Shown: positions 17,977-27,372, numbered from the stretch's first letter. The stretch: 64,000 nucleotides of DNA from Oscillatoria acuminata PCC 6304 (GCF_000317105.1 NC_019693.1:930001-994000), one strand, 5' to 3'. Program-made: numbers and translations. The notes: generated by a model not told the origin, from the sequence alone.

Positions 17977-18288
17977 TTAGCCAACGATCGCCAAGATGTC
18001 TTTTTCGGCGAGCAGGACGAACTCATCGGTGCCGAGTTTGATGTCGGTGCCTGCATATTTGGAGTAGAGCACTTTGTCGCCAACTTTGACTTCTAACTCT
18101 TGGCGAGAACCATCGTCGTTGCGTTTGCCAGGACCAATTGCTGCAATTTCACCAACCTGGGGCTTTTCTTTGGCGGTGTCGGGGAGCAAAATGCCACCGG
18201 CAGTTTTTTCTTCAGAAGCACTGACCTTGACAAACACGCGATCGCCCAGGGGTTTAACGGTAGAAACACTTAAAGAAACAGCAGCCAT
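17977..18288 (-). CDS. groS: Co-chaperonin GroES
   Basis: A 103-residue GroES with the family core '[33 protein letters not shown]', the mobile loop that contacts GroEL ([12 protein letters not shown]) and the end '[13 protein letters not shown]'. First gene of the groESL operon; a strong AAGGAGGA precedes the ATG. Its promoter region contains CIRCE at 18408-18434. Confidence 0.97.
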   Translation of the reverse strand: MAAVSLSVSTVKPLGDRVFVKVSASEEKTAGGILLPDTAKEKPQVGEIAAIGPGKRNDDGSRQELEVKVGDKVLYSKYAGTDIKLGTDEFVLLAEKDILAIVG

Positions 18289-18407
18289 GTAAAATCCTCC
18301 TTATCCATATCTATAGTCGATTCGGGTGAAAGCGCTGGCCCTCTAAGCTCAAAAGTATTGACTGGCTTGAGTTTTAGCTCGTTTTAGTCCGCCTTTGAGA
18401 ATTAGGT

Positions 18408-18434
18408 TTAGCACTCTCGCCTCATGAGTGCTAA
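18408..18434. promoter_or_regulatory. CIRCE operator (HrcA site)
   Basis: Perfect inverted repeat TTAGCACTC-N9-GAGTGCTAA, the binding site of the heat-shock repressor HrcA. It lies 120 bp upstream of the groES start and 142 bp upstream of the divergent 2Fe-2S protein start, so it could influence both. Confidence 0.96.
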
Positions 18435-18575
18435 TTTAGCGGAATGTTTGTACTGAACGCAACTATTAGTTCTGTACGGGTTCCCGAACTTTTTGGAGGG
18501 GACCTTTGGGTAGGGGGTGGGTGGGTTGTGATGAAAACCACAGATTACACAGATTTTCACGGAGAGGAGGAGAGG

Positions 18576-19028
18576 ATGATGGAGAAATCAATTCCGGAGC
18601 AAGTAACTTGTAAACCTGGGGATGAGAGTCCTTTACAGTCCTGTGTTGAGACTTTGGGATTAAAGCAGATTCAACGGCACGTTTTTATCTGCGCGGATCA
18701 GACTTTGGCGAAGTGTTGTTCTAAAGAGGAGGGTCTGGAGGCTTGGAATTATTTGAAGCAACGGCTGAAGGAGTTAAAGCTCGATCGCGTCACTCCAACT
18801 CGTCCCGATTGTGTGTTTCGCACGAAAGCCAACTGTTTGCGGGTCTGCTGTGATGGCCCGATTTTGGTGGTCTATCCCGATGGGGTCTGGTATCGTTCTG
18901 CCACCCCAGAGGTGATTGAGCGGATTATCCAAGAGCATTTAATTGGGAATCAGGTGGTGCAGGAGTATGCATTTCTGACTCATCCGTTACCCACTCCTGA
19001 TGCTGAAGGGACGGCATTGGCAGACTAA
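18576..19028 (+). CDS. Thioredoxin-like 2Fe-2S ferredoxin domain protein
   Basis: The start at 18576 (MMEKSIPEQ) is chosen because GGAGAGGAGGAGAGG lies directly upstream; an upstream in-frame ATG at 18444 would add 44 residues of unlikely composition. The 150-residue product has cysteines arranged as in (2Fe-2S) thioredoxin-like ferredoxins: [12 protein letters not shown] and, further on, [13 protein letters not shown] followed by '[11 protein letters not shown]'. It probably carries an electron-transfer cluster; partner unknown. It is divergent from groESL across the CIRCE site. Confidence 0.82.
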   Translation: MMEKSIPEQVTCKPGDESPLQSCVETLGLKQIQRHVFICADQTLAKCCSKEEGLEAWNYLKQRLKELKLDRVTPTRPDCVFRTKANCLRVCCDGPILVVYPDGVWYRSATPEVIERIIQEHLIGNQVVQEYAFLTHPLPTPDAEGTALAD

Positions 19029-19039
19029 ATAACAAAACC

Positions 19040-19154
19040 CCTTCGTTATTTCACGTAGGGGCGCAATGCGCAGGCCCTCTGGAGGGCCTGCGCATTGCGC
19101 CCCTACAAAACCCCGGATTTTTCATCATTAAATTTACAACCTTAAGAGGGCTAG
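19040..19154. mobile_element. Degenerate family A element, copy 3
   Basis: Contains the GTAGGGGCGCAATGCGCAGG palindrome (about 19055-19107) and a right end ATTAAATTTACAACCTTAAGAGGGCTAG that matches copies 1 and 2 with changes. The left terminal repeat and target duplication are not recognisable. It starts close to the stop of the 2Fe-2S gene. Confidence 0.75.
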
Positions 19155-19182
19155 GATTTAACTGCACCTCCGGTCCCCTCCC

Positions 19183-19381
19183 CTTGGCAAGGGGTAGGGC
19201 TGTTTCATTCTCAAGGCCAAATTACTTTTTTGCTTGTTCGTAAGCTTTAGCTGGCGGGGGATCCAGAGATTATTTCCTAATTTTTAACCTAAAAGTAGGA
19301 AATAAGGCTCTAACCCCTTTGGCTGTAACGCTTACGGTGCAAGGAAAATTTTAGAATGAAACAGCCCTACTTGGCAAGGGG
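19183..19381. mobile_element. MITE-like hairpin element (family C) with 12-bp target duplication
   Basis: The element is 19195-19369 (175 bp) with perfect 17-bp ends, TAGGGCTGTTTCATTCT and its complement. Direct repeats CTTGGCAAGGGG flank it (19183-19194 and 19370-19381). Interior arms also pair (for example ATTTCCTA with TAGGAAAT in the middle, and the GTAAGC regions), so the whole element can fold as one long hairpin. It is inserted into a CCCCTTGGCAAGGGGAGGG-type palindromic repeat, splitting it. Confidence 0.88.
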
Positions 19382-19564
19382 AGGGTTAGGGTGGGGTCCA
19401 CTCCCCCGAGGATTAAAACCAAATGAGGTGGTAACAACTATCCCGACTCAAGGGTAAAATTGGTCCGAGGGTTTAGGAGGTGGCGATCGCCTCGTTCTAT
19501 GCCTGTTTTTCCCCTTGATTTCTCGGGGTGAAGTTTATCCTAGGGATGCCCGGGTTGAAAACCC

Positions 19565-19592
19565 TTTAACCCGTAGGAGAATCCGTTATAAT
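19565..19592 (+). promoter_or_regulatory. Putative sigma70-type promoter upstream of Rre1-like gene
   Basis: TTTAAC (19565-19570), a 16-bp spacer and TATAAT (19587-19592). Transcription from here would give a leader of nearly 290 nt before the Rre1-like gene, containing an 8-bp inverted repeat TAGTTTGA/TCAAACTA at 19697-19752. The rest of 19382-19884 shows no gene. Confidence 0.45.
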
Positions 19593-19884
19593 CGATAGCG
19601 AGTTCAACCTGTATGGCGAGTAATATTTATTAATACATTAGTTTTGTAAAAACCCACTAACCGGATTACTCTTTGGAGTAAAGCGCTCGCAACAGGTAGT
19701 TTGAGCCAGTCGGTTAAGGGCTGAAAATCAGGTAAAGCCGGGAATCAAACTAAGGCGATCGCCAACCGAGGAATTCTGTCTCTACCACTCCGATGGGGAT
19801 TCCCCACCGGATTTCATCCAATTTCCAGCGTCAGGCTCGAACCATCTACATTGAATCCATTCAAAATTTGGTACTAAATAACAC

Positions 19885-20532
19885 ATGACTGAACCCAGTA
19901 TAGGCGCTCAAAAGAGACTTCTGCTGATTGACGATGACCCCAACTTAATCCTGTTAGTTAAAGACTATCTGGAATTTCGGGGGTACGAGGTCACCACTGC
20001 CGAAAATGGCCGGGAAGCCCTCGAAATTTTAGAAAAAGAAATGCCCGACATGATTATCTGCGATGTCATGATGCCAGAAATGGATGGCTATGCCTTTGTG
20101 GAACAGGTTAGAAAAGACCACCGCACCAATTGGATTCCGGTCCTGTTCCTGTCCGCCAAGGGTCAAAGTCAAGATCGGGTCAAAGGCTTGAATACTGGGG
20201 CTGATGTTTATATGGTCAAGCCCTTTGAACCGGAAGAACTGGTCTCTCAGGTGGAAGCGTCCCTGAAGCAAGCCGGTAGATTGCTTCAGCATCAACTCAA
20301 ATTGGGTACGAATGGACCTAAAATTCAGGTTCCCTTTGATGTGGAACTGACCCCTACGGAAACGAAGGTGGTTCAGTTTGTCGCCCGGGGGATGGCGAAT
20401 CGGGAAATTGCTGAGGCGATGAAAGTCTCTCAGCGCACCATTGAAAGTCACGTTTCCAATATGCTGGCGAAAACGGGTCTGCATAACCGGACCGAGTTAG
20501 CACGGTGGGCCATTGAAAGTAAAATGGCCTAG
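19885..20532 (+). CDS. NarL/LuxR-type response regulator, Rre1/Ycf29-like
   Basis: A 215-residue regulator with a receiver domain (about residues 10-128: acidic pair DDD, phospho-acceptor Asp in MIICDVMMPEMDG, Lys in YMVKPFEP) and a LuxR-type HTH (about 148-210: TPTETKVVQFVARGMANREIAEAM, SQRTIESHVSNMLAKTGLHNR, read in parts). The N-terminus 'LLLIDDDPNLILLVKDYLEFRGYEV' is what I recall for cyanobacterial Rre1, the orthologue of plastid Ycf29, partner of Hik2 in stress and redox signalling. The family call is firm; the specific Rre1 assignment is moderate. No kinase gene is adjacent. Confidence 0.85.
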   Translation: MTEPSIGAQKRLLLIDDDPNLILLVKDYLEFRGYEVTTAENGREALEILEKEMPDMIICDVMMPEMDGYAFVEQVRKDHRTNWIPVLFLSAKGQSQDRVKGLNTGADVYMVKPFEPEELVSQVEASLKQAGRLLQHQLKLGTNGPKIQVPFDVELTPTETKVVQFVARGMANREIAEAMKVSQRTIESHVSNMLAKTGLHNRTELARWAIESKMA

Positions 20533-21465
20533 GGCCTCGGTACAGGCGAGGGCAGACAAACGGGGTTTTTTGACCGGATCTCTCCTGAACAAGCCACTTT
20601 CTTGAGCCCCAGAAACCCGGTGTCTTGTCCCCGGGGTTGCATCCCGAAGCGATCGCCCGAAGGCAGTGATTCTCCACTTTAACGGGCCCGGAGGGATCAG
20701 CCGCACCCCCATCGATTCTCCCAAAATCAGGGTTCTTTGAGGCGGCTAGGACGGGTCAGGATGGATGCTAATTCTTGACACATCGAGCAGCCACTGTTCT
20801 GGTGCTAGACGCGGCAACAAGGCGGCTACTGGGGTGATGGAGAGGCAGTCGCCCCCTCCTGTTTGAAATTGGTCAATCCGGAACTCAGTTTTAGCGGTAA
20901 AGTGATAAAGAAGGATTTGGGCCTCCCCGAATTCATCAAGTTGTTAATGAGATACGGACTCCACTCAATCAGTAACCGGAGGTGATAGGGCCAAACTCAA
21001 CCCAGCATATATTTATTTAATCCCACATCACAAAAAATATCCATATCGCGATTTTATAACGGGCAATGAAGTAGAATGATGCTATTTCCTAAACAGACTT
21101 ATGATAGAAAAAACTCTAACCTATTCACAACTGCTGTCTTAAGCATTCAAACTTCTTAGTTCGACCCGTTTTAACCCTCGATTGGTAGCGCAAAAATACT
21201 GCATTACCTAGCTTGGCGTGGGACTCTCATATCCAAATCACTGCTGAAGATTAAAAGGAATGCCAAAGGTTCAGAACCCACAGCATTAAGCGTGACCATT
21301 CCTAAAATGTCAATGGCTGGGGTCATCCCGTCTGGTTCGCTGATTTTAGCTAACCCAGACTCTGATATATTGGTAACCCAATCCAAAGCGGTTTATTTTG
21401 ATAAACCGACAGGGATTCACATTTCATGGTTAATTATTTTCTACTAATATTAGGTCTAAGTTTCT
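20533..21465. other. Long non-coding region between Rre1-like gene and NYN gene
   Basis: More than 900 bp with no credible gene on either strand. It includes a degenerate AGAAACCCGG-type sequence near 20610. Nothing else is supported. Confidence 0.5.
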
Positions 21466-21987
21466 ATGGGTTTTTTAATGAACCGTCTGTCTATTTTTGT
21501 AGACGGGAACAATATGTTCTACGCTCAACAAAAGAATGGTTGGTTTTTCGATCCCAGAAGGGTGCTAGAATATTTCACCCAAGAGCAGCCCGGGATTATG
21601 TTAATTAATGCCTTTTGGTACACCGGACTCAAAGATCCGCAGGACCAACGGGGTTTTAGAGATGCACTGATTAGTTTGGGATATACCGTTCGCACGAAAA
21701 TTCTCAAAGAATATTATGACGATACCTCGGGCCGCTATTCTCAAAAAGCCAATTTAGATATCGAAATTGTCGTCGATATGTTTAATACCGTAGAACAGTA
21801 TGACCGCGTGGTGCTCTTTAGTGGGGATGGAGATTTCGAGCGGGCGATCGAACTCTTACGGTCTAAAAATACTCATATCACCGTGGTTTCAACCGAAGGA
21901 ATGATTGCCCGAGAGTTGAGAAATGCCACCGATCGCTATATTGACTTGAATGATATTCGCGACCACATAGAGAAAATCGATTATTAG
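21466..21987 (+). CDS. LabA-like NYN domain protein
   Basis: A 173-residue NYN (PIN-like) domain with Asp in FVDGNNMFYAQQ, Asp in ANLDIEIVVDMF and Asp in LFSGDGDFERAIELL, the acidic residues expected of a Mg2+-dependent nuclease. It resembles cyanobacterial LabA (DUF88), linked in Synechococcus to feedback of the circadian clock output; whether this is the LabA orthologue or a paralogue cannot be decided here. The start may be 21466 or 21478; neither has a strong Shine-Dalgarno. Confidence 0.85.
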   Translation: MGFLMNRLSIFVDGNNMFYAQQKNGWFFDPRRVLEYFTQEQPGIMLINAFWYTGLKDPQDQRGFRDALISLGYTVRTKILKEYYDDTSGRYSQKANLDIEIVVDMFNTVEQYDRVVLFSGDGDFERAIELLRSKNTHITVVSTEGMIARELRNATDRYIDLNDIRDHIEKIDY

Positions 21988-22114
21988 AAGTCAGAAGTCT
22001 AAATGGGCGGTTAGAATAATCAGAATACGGCAGTGCAACAAACGCACCCCTAACCGCCCGCTTTCGTTGTCAACGGACAAACATTAGCTCAACATGGACT
22101 AGGAGGTACATTCC

Positions 22115-23722
22115 ATGACAACTCAACCCGATCGCATCATTATTTTTGACACGACCCTACGCGATGGCGAACAATCGCCAGGGGCCAGTCTGAATGGAGA
22201 GGAAAAACTGACCATAGCGCGGCAGTTAGCGCGACTGGGTGTGGATGTCATCGAAGCAGGATTTCCCTACGCCAGTCCCGGAGACTTTGAAGCGGTTCAA
22301 AAAATCGCCGAATTGGTCGGGGTCGAAGGAGGCCCCACGATTTGCGGATTAGCGCGGGCGACTCGCGCGGACATTGAGGCGGCAGGAAAGGCCCTCAAAC
22401 CCGCTGCCAAAGCACGAATTCACACCTTTATCGCCACCTCGGATATTCATTTAGAGTACAAACTCAAAAAGACTCGTCCTGAAGTGGTGGCGATCGCCGA
22501 GGAAATGGTCGCCTATGCCAAGTCTTTTGTGGATGATGTGGAATTCTCCCCAGAAGATGCGGGACGTTCGGACCCCGAATTTCTGTATGAGGTTTTGACC
22601 AAGGCGATCGCTGCTGGGGCCACCACCATTAATATCCCCGATACCGTCGGATACACCACCCCGGGAGAATTTGGTGCAATCATTCGCGGCATCAAAGAAA
22701 ATGTCCCCAATATTGATGATGCTATCATCTCCGTTCATGGTCATAATGACCTCGGTTTGGCCGTTGCCAACTTCCTAGAAGCGGTCAAAAATGGGGCGCG
22801 CCAACTGGAATGTACGATTAATGGCATTGGTGAACGGGCGGGAAATGCGGCCCTGGAAGAATTAGTCATGGCCTTGCACGTCCGTCGCCAGTATTTTAAT
22901 CCTTTCCTCGGACGTCCGGTGGATTCTCAAGAATCGTTAACGAATATTGACACGCGACAAATCTACAAAACCTCGCGGTTGGTGTCGAATCTCACCGGGA
23001 TGTTTGTGCAACCGAATAAAGCAATTGTCGGTGCCAATGCTTTCGCCCACGAGTCGGGAATTCACCAAGATGGTGTGCTTAAGCATAAGCAAACTTATGA
23101 GATTATGGATGCCCAATCCATTGGGTTGACCGACAATCAAATTGTGTTAGGTAAATTGTCTGGCCGTCATGCGTTTGCGAGTCGCTTGAAAGAGTTAGGA
23201 TTTGACCTCTCGGATACAGAGTTAAATAATGCTTTTCTCAAGTTTAAGACCGTAGCGGACAAGAAGAAAGAGGTTACAGATTGGGACCTCGAATCGATTG
23301 TCAATGCTGAGATTCAGCAACCCCCGGAAATTTTCCGATTGGAGTTGGTGCAGGTATCCTGTGGCGATCGCGCCCGTCCGACGGCAACGGTGACGTTACG
23401 CACTCCGACAGGGGAAGAACTCACAGATGCTGCGATCGGGACGGGTCCTGTAGATGCGGTGTATAAAGCAATTAATCGGGTGGTGAATGTACCGAATCAG
23501 TTAATTGAGTTTTCGGTGCAATCGGTGACGGCAGGAATTGATGCTTTGGGAGAGGTGACGATTCGCTTACGTCATGGCGATCGTATTTTCTCCGGTCATT
23601 CCGCGAATACCGATATTATTGTCGCCTCCGCTCACGCTTATGTCAATGCTCTAAATCGCTTGTATGCGTTTTTAGAGAAGCAGCAGGAAGCAACTCCAGA
23701 ACCCGCAACCGCAACACTTTAA
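22115..23722 (+). CDS. leuA: 2-isopropylmalate synthase
   Basis: LeuA condenses acetyl-CoA with 2-ketoisovalerate in the first committed step of leucine synthesis. The 535-residue protein has the family start '[19 protein letters not shown]' with catalytic Arg and Asp, the metal-binding H-x-H ([14 protein letters not shown]), '[19 protein letters not shown]', and the C-terminal LeuA dimer/allosteric domain (about residues 400-520) that mediates leucine feedback. AGGAGG precedes the ATG. A strong terminator follows. Its pathway partner ilvD is at 2621-4303. Confidence 0.97.
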   Translation: MTTQPDRIIIFDTTLRDGEQSPGASLNGEEKLTIARQLARLGVDVIEAGFPYASPGDFEAVQKIAELVGVEGGPTICGLARATRADIEAAGKALKPAAKARIHTFIATSDIHLEYKLKKTRPEVVAIAEEMVAYAKSFVDDVEFSPEDAGRSDPEFLYEVLTKAIAAGATTINIPDTVGYTTPGEFGAIIRGIKENVPNIDDAIISVHGHNDLGLAVANFLEAVKNGARQLECTINGIGERAGNAALEELVMALHVRRQYFNPFLGRPVDSQESLTNIDTRQIYKTSRLVSNLTGMFVQPNKAIVGANAFAHESGIHQDGVLKHKQTYEIMDAQSIGLTDNQIVLGKLSGRHAFASRLKELGFDLSDTELNNAFLKFKTVADKKKEVTDWDLESIVNAEIQQPPEIFRLELVQVSCGDRARPTATVTLRTPTGEELTDAAIGTGPVDAVYKAINRVVNVPNQLIEFSVQSVTAGIDALGEVTIRLRHGDRIFSGHSANTDIIVASAHAYVNALNRLYAFLEKQQEATPEPATATL

Positions 23723-23768
23723 CCTGAATTTCAGGAGTGCGAGTCGCTGGCTTGCTATGAATTGATAG

Positions 23769-23800
23769 AAAAACAGCCTGCTTTTGCAGGCTGTTTTTTT
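23769..23800 (+). terminator. Rho-independent terminator of leuA
   Basis: A 13-bp perfect stem (AAAAACAGCCTGC / GCAGGCTGTTTTT) with a TTTT loop, running into a T-tract, about 47 bp after the leuA stop. Confidence 0.93.
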
Positions 23801-23915
23801 ATAAGAATAACATAATTTGGGATAATAAATGGACTGATAGTTCCCTCTAAATTAGTGTTTTAATTCTAGGGAACAAGAACTTTTCTGATGTTTCAATTCG
23901 GTTTGTTACTCTTGA

Positions 23916-24452
23916 CTATCCCAATAATTCATCCAAGGTAATCTTAAATCCCTCCAAAACCAATTGAGTGCTAATAGTATCACCAAATTGAAAGGCGAGG
24001 GTCTGATGTTCAGTCAGGATTAAAATTCGCCGTCCTTCGGGGAAGACTAGCCAGACTTCTTGACAAGTTGAGTCTAAATATTCTTGAGCTTTTGCTAACA
24101 ATTCCTCCGCCACATCTGTGGGAGAAGCAATCTCAGCCACTAACGGCGGACTTTGGGGTAAGGTTGGCTCATTTCTATAGCGTTCTAGCAGTTCTGGAGT
24201 CAGGTAAGAAACATCGGGTCGGCGTCCCTGTTTTTGGGTACGGCAAGGCATTTCTACATAAACCTCGCCCCCTTGTCCAGATTCGTTCTTATAATTTCCC
24301 CAGTAACGAGAGAGTCTCGATTGAATTTCGCTATGTCTGAGTGTCATTCCTGTTTTCTCCACCAGTTTCTCATCCACCCATTCCATGTTTTCCGGTGGAT
24401 TTTTCGTGAAGTCTTCTAGGGTGAACTGTTCAGTTTCGGTAGTCATTACCAT
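23916..24452 (-). CDS. Uma2 family (DUF820) putative endonuclease
   Basis: A 178-residue Uma2 protein starting at 24452 (24446 is an alternative ATG). Active-site features are 'GRRPDVSYL' (Asp), 'PPLVAEIASPTD' (Glu-x-x-S/P) and 'KAQEYLDSTCQEVWLVFP' with the Lys/Tyr-type positions. 'FTKNPPENMEWVDEKLVEKTG' is the usual N-terminal substrate-arm sequence. Function in vivo is unknown for this large cyanobacterial family. It stands alone between the leuA terminator and a family B repeat. Confidence 0.88.
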   Translation of the reverse strand: MVMTTETEQFTLEDFTKNPPENMEWVDEKLVEKTGMTLRHSEIQSRLSRYWGNYKNESGQGGEVYVEMPCRTQKQGRRPDVSYLTPELLERYRNEPTLPQSPPLVAEIASPTDVAEELLAKAQEYLDSTCQEVWLVFPEGRRILILTEHQTLAFQFGDTISTQLVLEGFKITLDELLG

Positions 24453-24483
24453 AAGAAATTCCTAGGGATTAAATGGTCCTACT

Positions 24484-24598
24484 TTATCCGGTTTGTGAAA
24501 CACTTTTTCTATTCTTAGCCCCCCGGGGCAGGCTTTTTTTGTGTAGCCCCAACCATTTAGGGTACGGGCTTTCTCGGATTTGGTATTAACGGCTATTA
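24484..24598. repeat. Family B palindromic repeat, degenerate copy
   Basis: Ends resemble inverted AAATCCGGTT/GGATTTGGTAT sequences. The middle has 'GGGGCAGGCTTTTTTTGTGTAGCCCCA' (in parts) like the other family B copies, but the second hairpin has decayed. Confidence 0.6.
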
Positions 24599-24673
24599 TA
24601 ACATAATTTTCAACGATTGGATTTCCCTGAATCTCAATCTAGCCTAATTCATCTAATTTACATACGGAATGGG

Positions 24674-25558
24674 TTATAACTTGCGAATAGTCGCAATTAA
24701 TCCCTGGCAAACTCCAGTTAAAAAGTCTAAATCTAAGGTTTCTATCGTGTCGCTAGGTTGATGATAATGGGGATTTCTCAGGTTGGCAGTATCGGTCATC
24801 ATGATGGCTGGATATCCTAAATCCCAGAAGGGGGCGTGGTCACTGCGTCGGGTATCGGGGACGATGTTGCCTTTTTTACCGGCGGGTAACCATTGGCAAG
24901 GGAGGCCAGTTTTTTTGATAATTCGGCTAATTCTAATTAGGTCGATTAGGGTGGAAATATTGCCGATTAAGGCGATATAATTTCCCTGATTGGGGTAGAT
25001 ATATTGTAATCCTGGGGGATACTGTTGGGAATGGGGTTGAGGATTACAGTAGCCTAGCATTTCTAGGGAAATCATCAGGCGGAGGGGTTCTCGTTTGGTG
25101 GCGAGTTCCGTGGCGTAGGCGGTACTGCCACATAAGCCGTATTCTTCCATATCAAAGGCGATCAAGCGGAGGGGATAGCGGGTGGTTTCTGTGGCGAAAA
25201 TGCGGGCTATTTCTAGTAAGACTGCTATGCCGGTGGCGTTGTCGTCAGCACCGGGAGAACCGGGTACGGCGTCATAATGTGCGCCAATTAAGATGGGGGG
25301 TTTGGGTTTGCCGGTGCGATCGCCTCCTGGAATATCTAACACTAAGTTTTCATGGGTTCTGCCACTGATTTCAAAGCGGTGAGTTTCTACAATGCCGTAT
25401 TGTTGCAACTGTTGGCGGATGTATTCTCGGACATAGAAATAGCCGCCTGTGGCAAAGTAAGGGTCGCGATCGCGAACAATTTGGACAAGATGGGATTGCA
25501 AGTTCGCTTTCAACTCTCGGGTTGTCTCTTCGGGGTGATGATTCTCTTGCATAATCAA
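24674..25558 (-). CDS. M28 family zinc peptidase
   Basis: A 294-residue M28-type metallopeptidase. Two-zinc ligands are visible: His in LIGAHYDAVPG, bridging Asp in PGADDNATG, catalytic Glu in AFDMEEYGLCG, a ligand near ISLEMLGY, and His in NPHYHQPSDT. The family removes N-terminal amino acids or acts as glutaminyl cyclase or carboxypeptidase; no signal peptide is seen, so it is probably cytosolic. The start at 25558 gives MIMQENHH; 25552 is also possible. Confidence 0.88.
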   Translation of the reverse strand: MIMQENHHPEETTRELKANLQSHLVQIVRDRDPYFATGGYFYVREYIRQQLQQYGIVETHRFEISGRTHENLVLDIPGGDRTGKPKPPILIGAHYDAVPGSPGADDNATGIAVLLEIARIFATETTRYPLRLIAFDMEEYGLCGSTAYATELATKREPLRLMISLEMLGYCNPQPHSQQYPPGLQYIYPNQGNYIALIGNISTLIDLIRISRIIKKTGLPCQWLPAGKKGNIVPDTRRSDHAPFWDLGYPAIMMTDTANLRNPHYHQPSDTIETLDLDFLTGVCQGLIATIRKL

Positions 25559-25627
25559 TCTGTTCCTTTAAAAATAATGAGCAGTAACCGGATCAAGATT
25601 CCGGTGTTCATTGCCAACTGCACTCAG

Positions 25628-26281
25628 TTACGAATTTTCCTCAAAAAATACCCCATGAGCAACGATCGCCGCTTGAGTGCGATCGCGCAGATGCAACCGA
25701 TTTAAAATATGAGTCACATGATTTTTCACCGTTCCCTCAGTAATATACAATTTTTGAGCAATTTCCCGATTACTCGCACCTTGGGCAATAAACCGCAACA
25801 CTTCCAATTCCCTCGGGGTCAATTCTTGCCATCCCACGGGAACAATCGGTTTGCGAAGGGGCGTAGTCTGGACTTTTGCCATCACTTTGGTGACTAAACC
25901 CGGTCCAATTTGAGTATAGCCCTTATGAACCGTGCGAATGGCATGGGCTAACTCTTCCGAAGGTGTATCTTTGAGTAAGTATCCCCGCGCACCCCCTCGT
26001 AGCGCCTCCGCTACCGACTCATCATCATCCACCGTGGTGAGCACCAAGACTTTCACCTCGGGAAATTGCTGACAGATTGCCTGGGTTGCCTGTACCCCAT
26101 CCATCACCGGCATATAGATATCCATCAGCACCACATCGGGTTGGAGATGGTTCACCTGTTCGATCGCGAGTTGTCCATTTTCCGCCTCTCCCACTACCTT
26201 CAAATCCGTTTCTGCTTCCAGCAATGCCATCAACCCCCGACGAATCAGATTCTGATCGTCTACTAATAAAATGCGAATCAT
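25628..26281 (-). CDS. NarL/DesR-type response regulator
   Basis: The start at 26281 (MIRILLVDDQNLIRRG) is chosen because GAAGGGG lies 5 bases upstream; an ATG at 26314 would add 11 unrelated residues. The 217-residue protein has a receiver domain (DD pair, Asp in VVLMDIYMPVMDG, Lys in YLLKDTPSEEL) and a LuxR-type HTH (LTPRELEVLRFIAQGASNREIAQKL, then EGTVKNHVTHIL). It resembles the DesR/LiaR-like branch, which senses membrane or envelope conditions in other bacteria. No histidine kinase is adjacent. A palindromic site of the type bound by this branch lies upstream (26580-26619). Confidence 0.9.
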   Translation of the reverse strand: MIRILLVDDQNLIRRGLMALLEAETDLKVVGEAENGQLAIEQVNHLQPDVVLMDIYMPVMDGVQATQAICQQFPEVKVLVLTTVDDDESVAEALRGGARGYLLKDTPSEELAHAIRTVHKGYTQIGPGLVTKVMAKVQTTPLRKPIVPVGWQELTPRELEVLRFIAQGASNREIAQKLYITEGTVKNHVTHILNRLHLRDRTQAAIVAHGVFFEENS

Positions 26282-26579
26282 TGGGACCCCTTCACGAATG
26301 CAGATATCAGCCATAATCCGACAACCCGTCGCTTCGGTTGGAGGCGAAGGACTTCATAAGGGGTAGACGGAAAACTGGCATCTAGCCGATATTACGATGA
26401 AATCAGGGATTTCGGGCGGCGATCGCACCCCCGCAATTGTCGCGATCGCCGGAACTATTCCCCTCTCTTCCTCCAGGTAGCACCCTATTCCTCCTGTCGC
26501 CATTCCGGTTTTTCTCAACCAGGGTAAGCACTTGAGTTCACTCATGGCAACAGGCAAAAGGGTGAGTGCCTCCAGAGGT

Positions 26580-26619
26580 TATGACAAAAGTCATAGTTTA
26601 CCTTCGCACTTTTGTCATA
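26580..26619. promoter_or_regulatory. Putative response-regulator operator (ATGACAAAAGTCAT palindromes)
   Basis: TATGACAAAAGT (26580-26591) and ACTTTTGTCATA (26608-26619) are a perfect 12-bp inverted repeat; the left arm itself extends into the palindrome TATGACAAAAGTCATA. The site lies between two divergent response-regulator genes, about 300 bp upstream of each. No other gene is seen in 26282-26899. Confidence 0.55.
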
Positions 26620-26899
26620 GAAGAAGTTGTGCCTTTTGCCGGATGCTATTTCTCCCTAGCTTTTTTAGAATAGAGAAAACAGCCAAGCAGTCTGTTTATT
26701 ATCCCCACTTAGAGGTTATGATAGTACCCCCGTGATGTCCAGTTTATCCCAATGCCCTCAATCCGTTCCGGTTTGAGGGTGAAGCAAACTCTCAAGCAGC
26801 TACTCCCCCGATAAAAAGGGGAAACTTGTAAGATAAAATAGATTGCGTTTCTGTTCAGTCAAGGTTTGAAACCCAGCATCAGCATATAGAAAGGTCATT

Positions 26900-27271
26900 A
26901 TGAGTACGGTATTGATTGTGGACGATAGTGCTACAGCGCGGGAAATGCTCTCCTCTATCCTCCAAAATGTAGGAATGAAGGTCATTGAAGCCCGGGATGG
27001 GGTCGAGGCTCAACAAAAAATTTCCGATAATCCTCCGGATATCGTGGTACTAGATATTATTATGCCTCGTATGAATGGGTATGATTTATGCCGGTGGCTG
27101 AAAAAAACTCCCAATGGTCACAATATTCCGGTGTTGATGTGTTCGAGCAAAGCGGAACAGTTTGACCGCTATTGGGGAATTAAGCAAGGCGCAGATGCTT
27201 ATTTGGCCAAGCCTTTTCATCCATCTGAGTTGATTGAAACGGTGAAAAGTTTACTCCGTTCTCTGGCTTAA
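26900..27271 (+). CDS. CheY/PilH-like single-domain response regulator
   Basis: A 123-residue stand-alone receiver domain: 'VLIVDDSATAREML', phospho-acceptor Asp in IVVLDIIMPRMNGYD and Lys in YLAKPFHPSELIETV. The sequence is close to the PilH/CheY type that regulates type IV pili and phototaxis in cyanobacteria, so a role in motility is plausible but not shown by context; no Hik, CheA or CheW gene is nearby. It is convergent with the DUF2721 gene across a heptamer hairpin. Confidence 0.9.
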   Translation: MSTVLIVDDSATAREMLSSILQNVGMKVIEARDGVEAQQKISDNPPDIVVLDIIMPRMNGYDLCRWLKKTPNGHNIPVLMCSSKAEQFDRYWGIKQGADAYLAKPFHPSELIETVKSLLRSLA

Positions 27272-27369
27272 TTTGTCATTGGTCATTGGTCAATTGTCCT
27301 TAGTTGTTTGTCATTGGTCTGGAATACTTAGGACAAACAAACCCCCAATGACCAATGACCAATGACCAA
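27272..27369. repeat. Heptamer (STRR) inverted array between convergent genes
   Basis: Heptamers in GGTCATT orientation (27275-27292 and 27310-27319) face heptamers in AATGACC orientation (27346-27369). The array starts one base after one stop codon and ends 3 bases before the other gene's stop, and would form a hairpin in both transcripts. Confidence 0.85.
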
Positions 27370-27372
27370 AAA

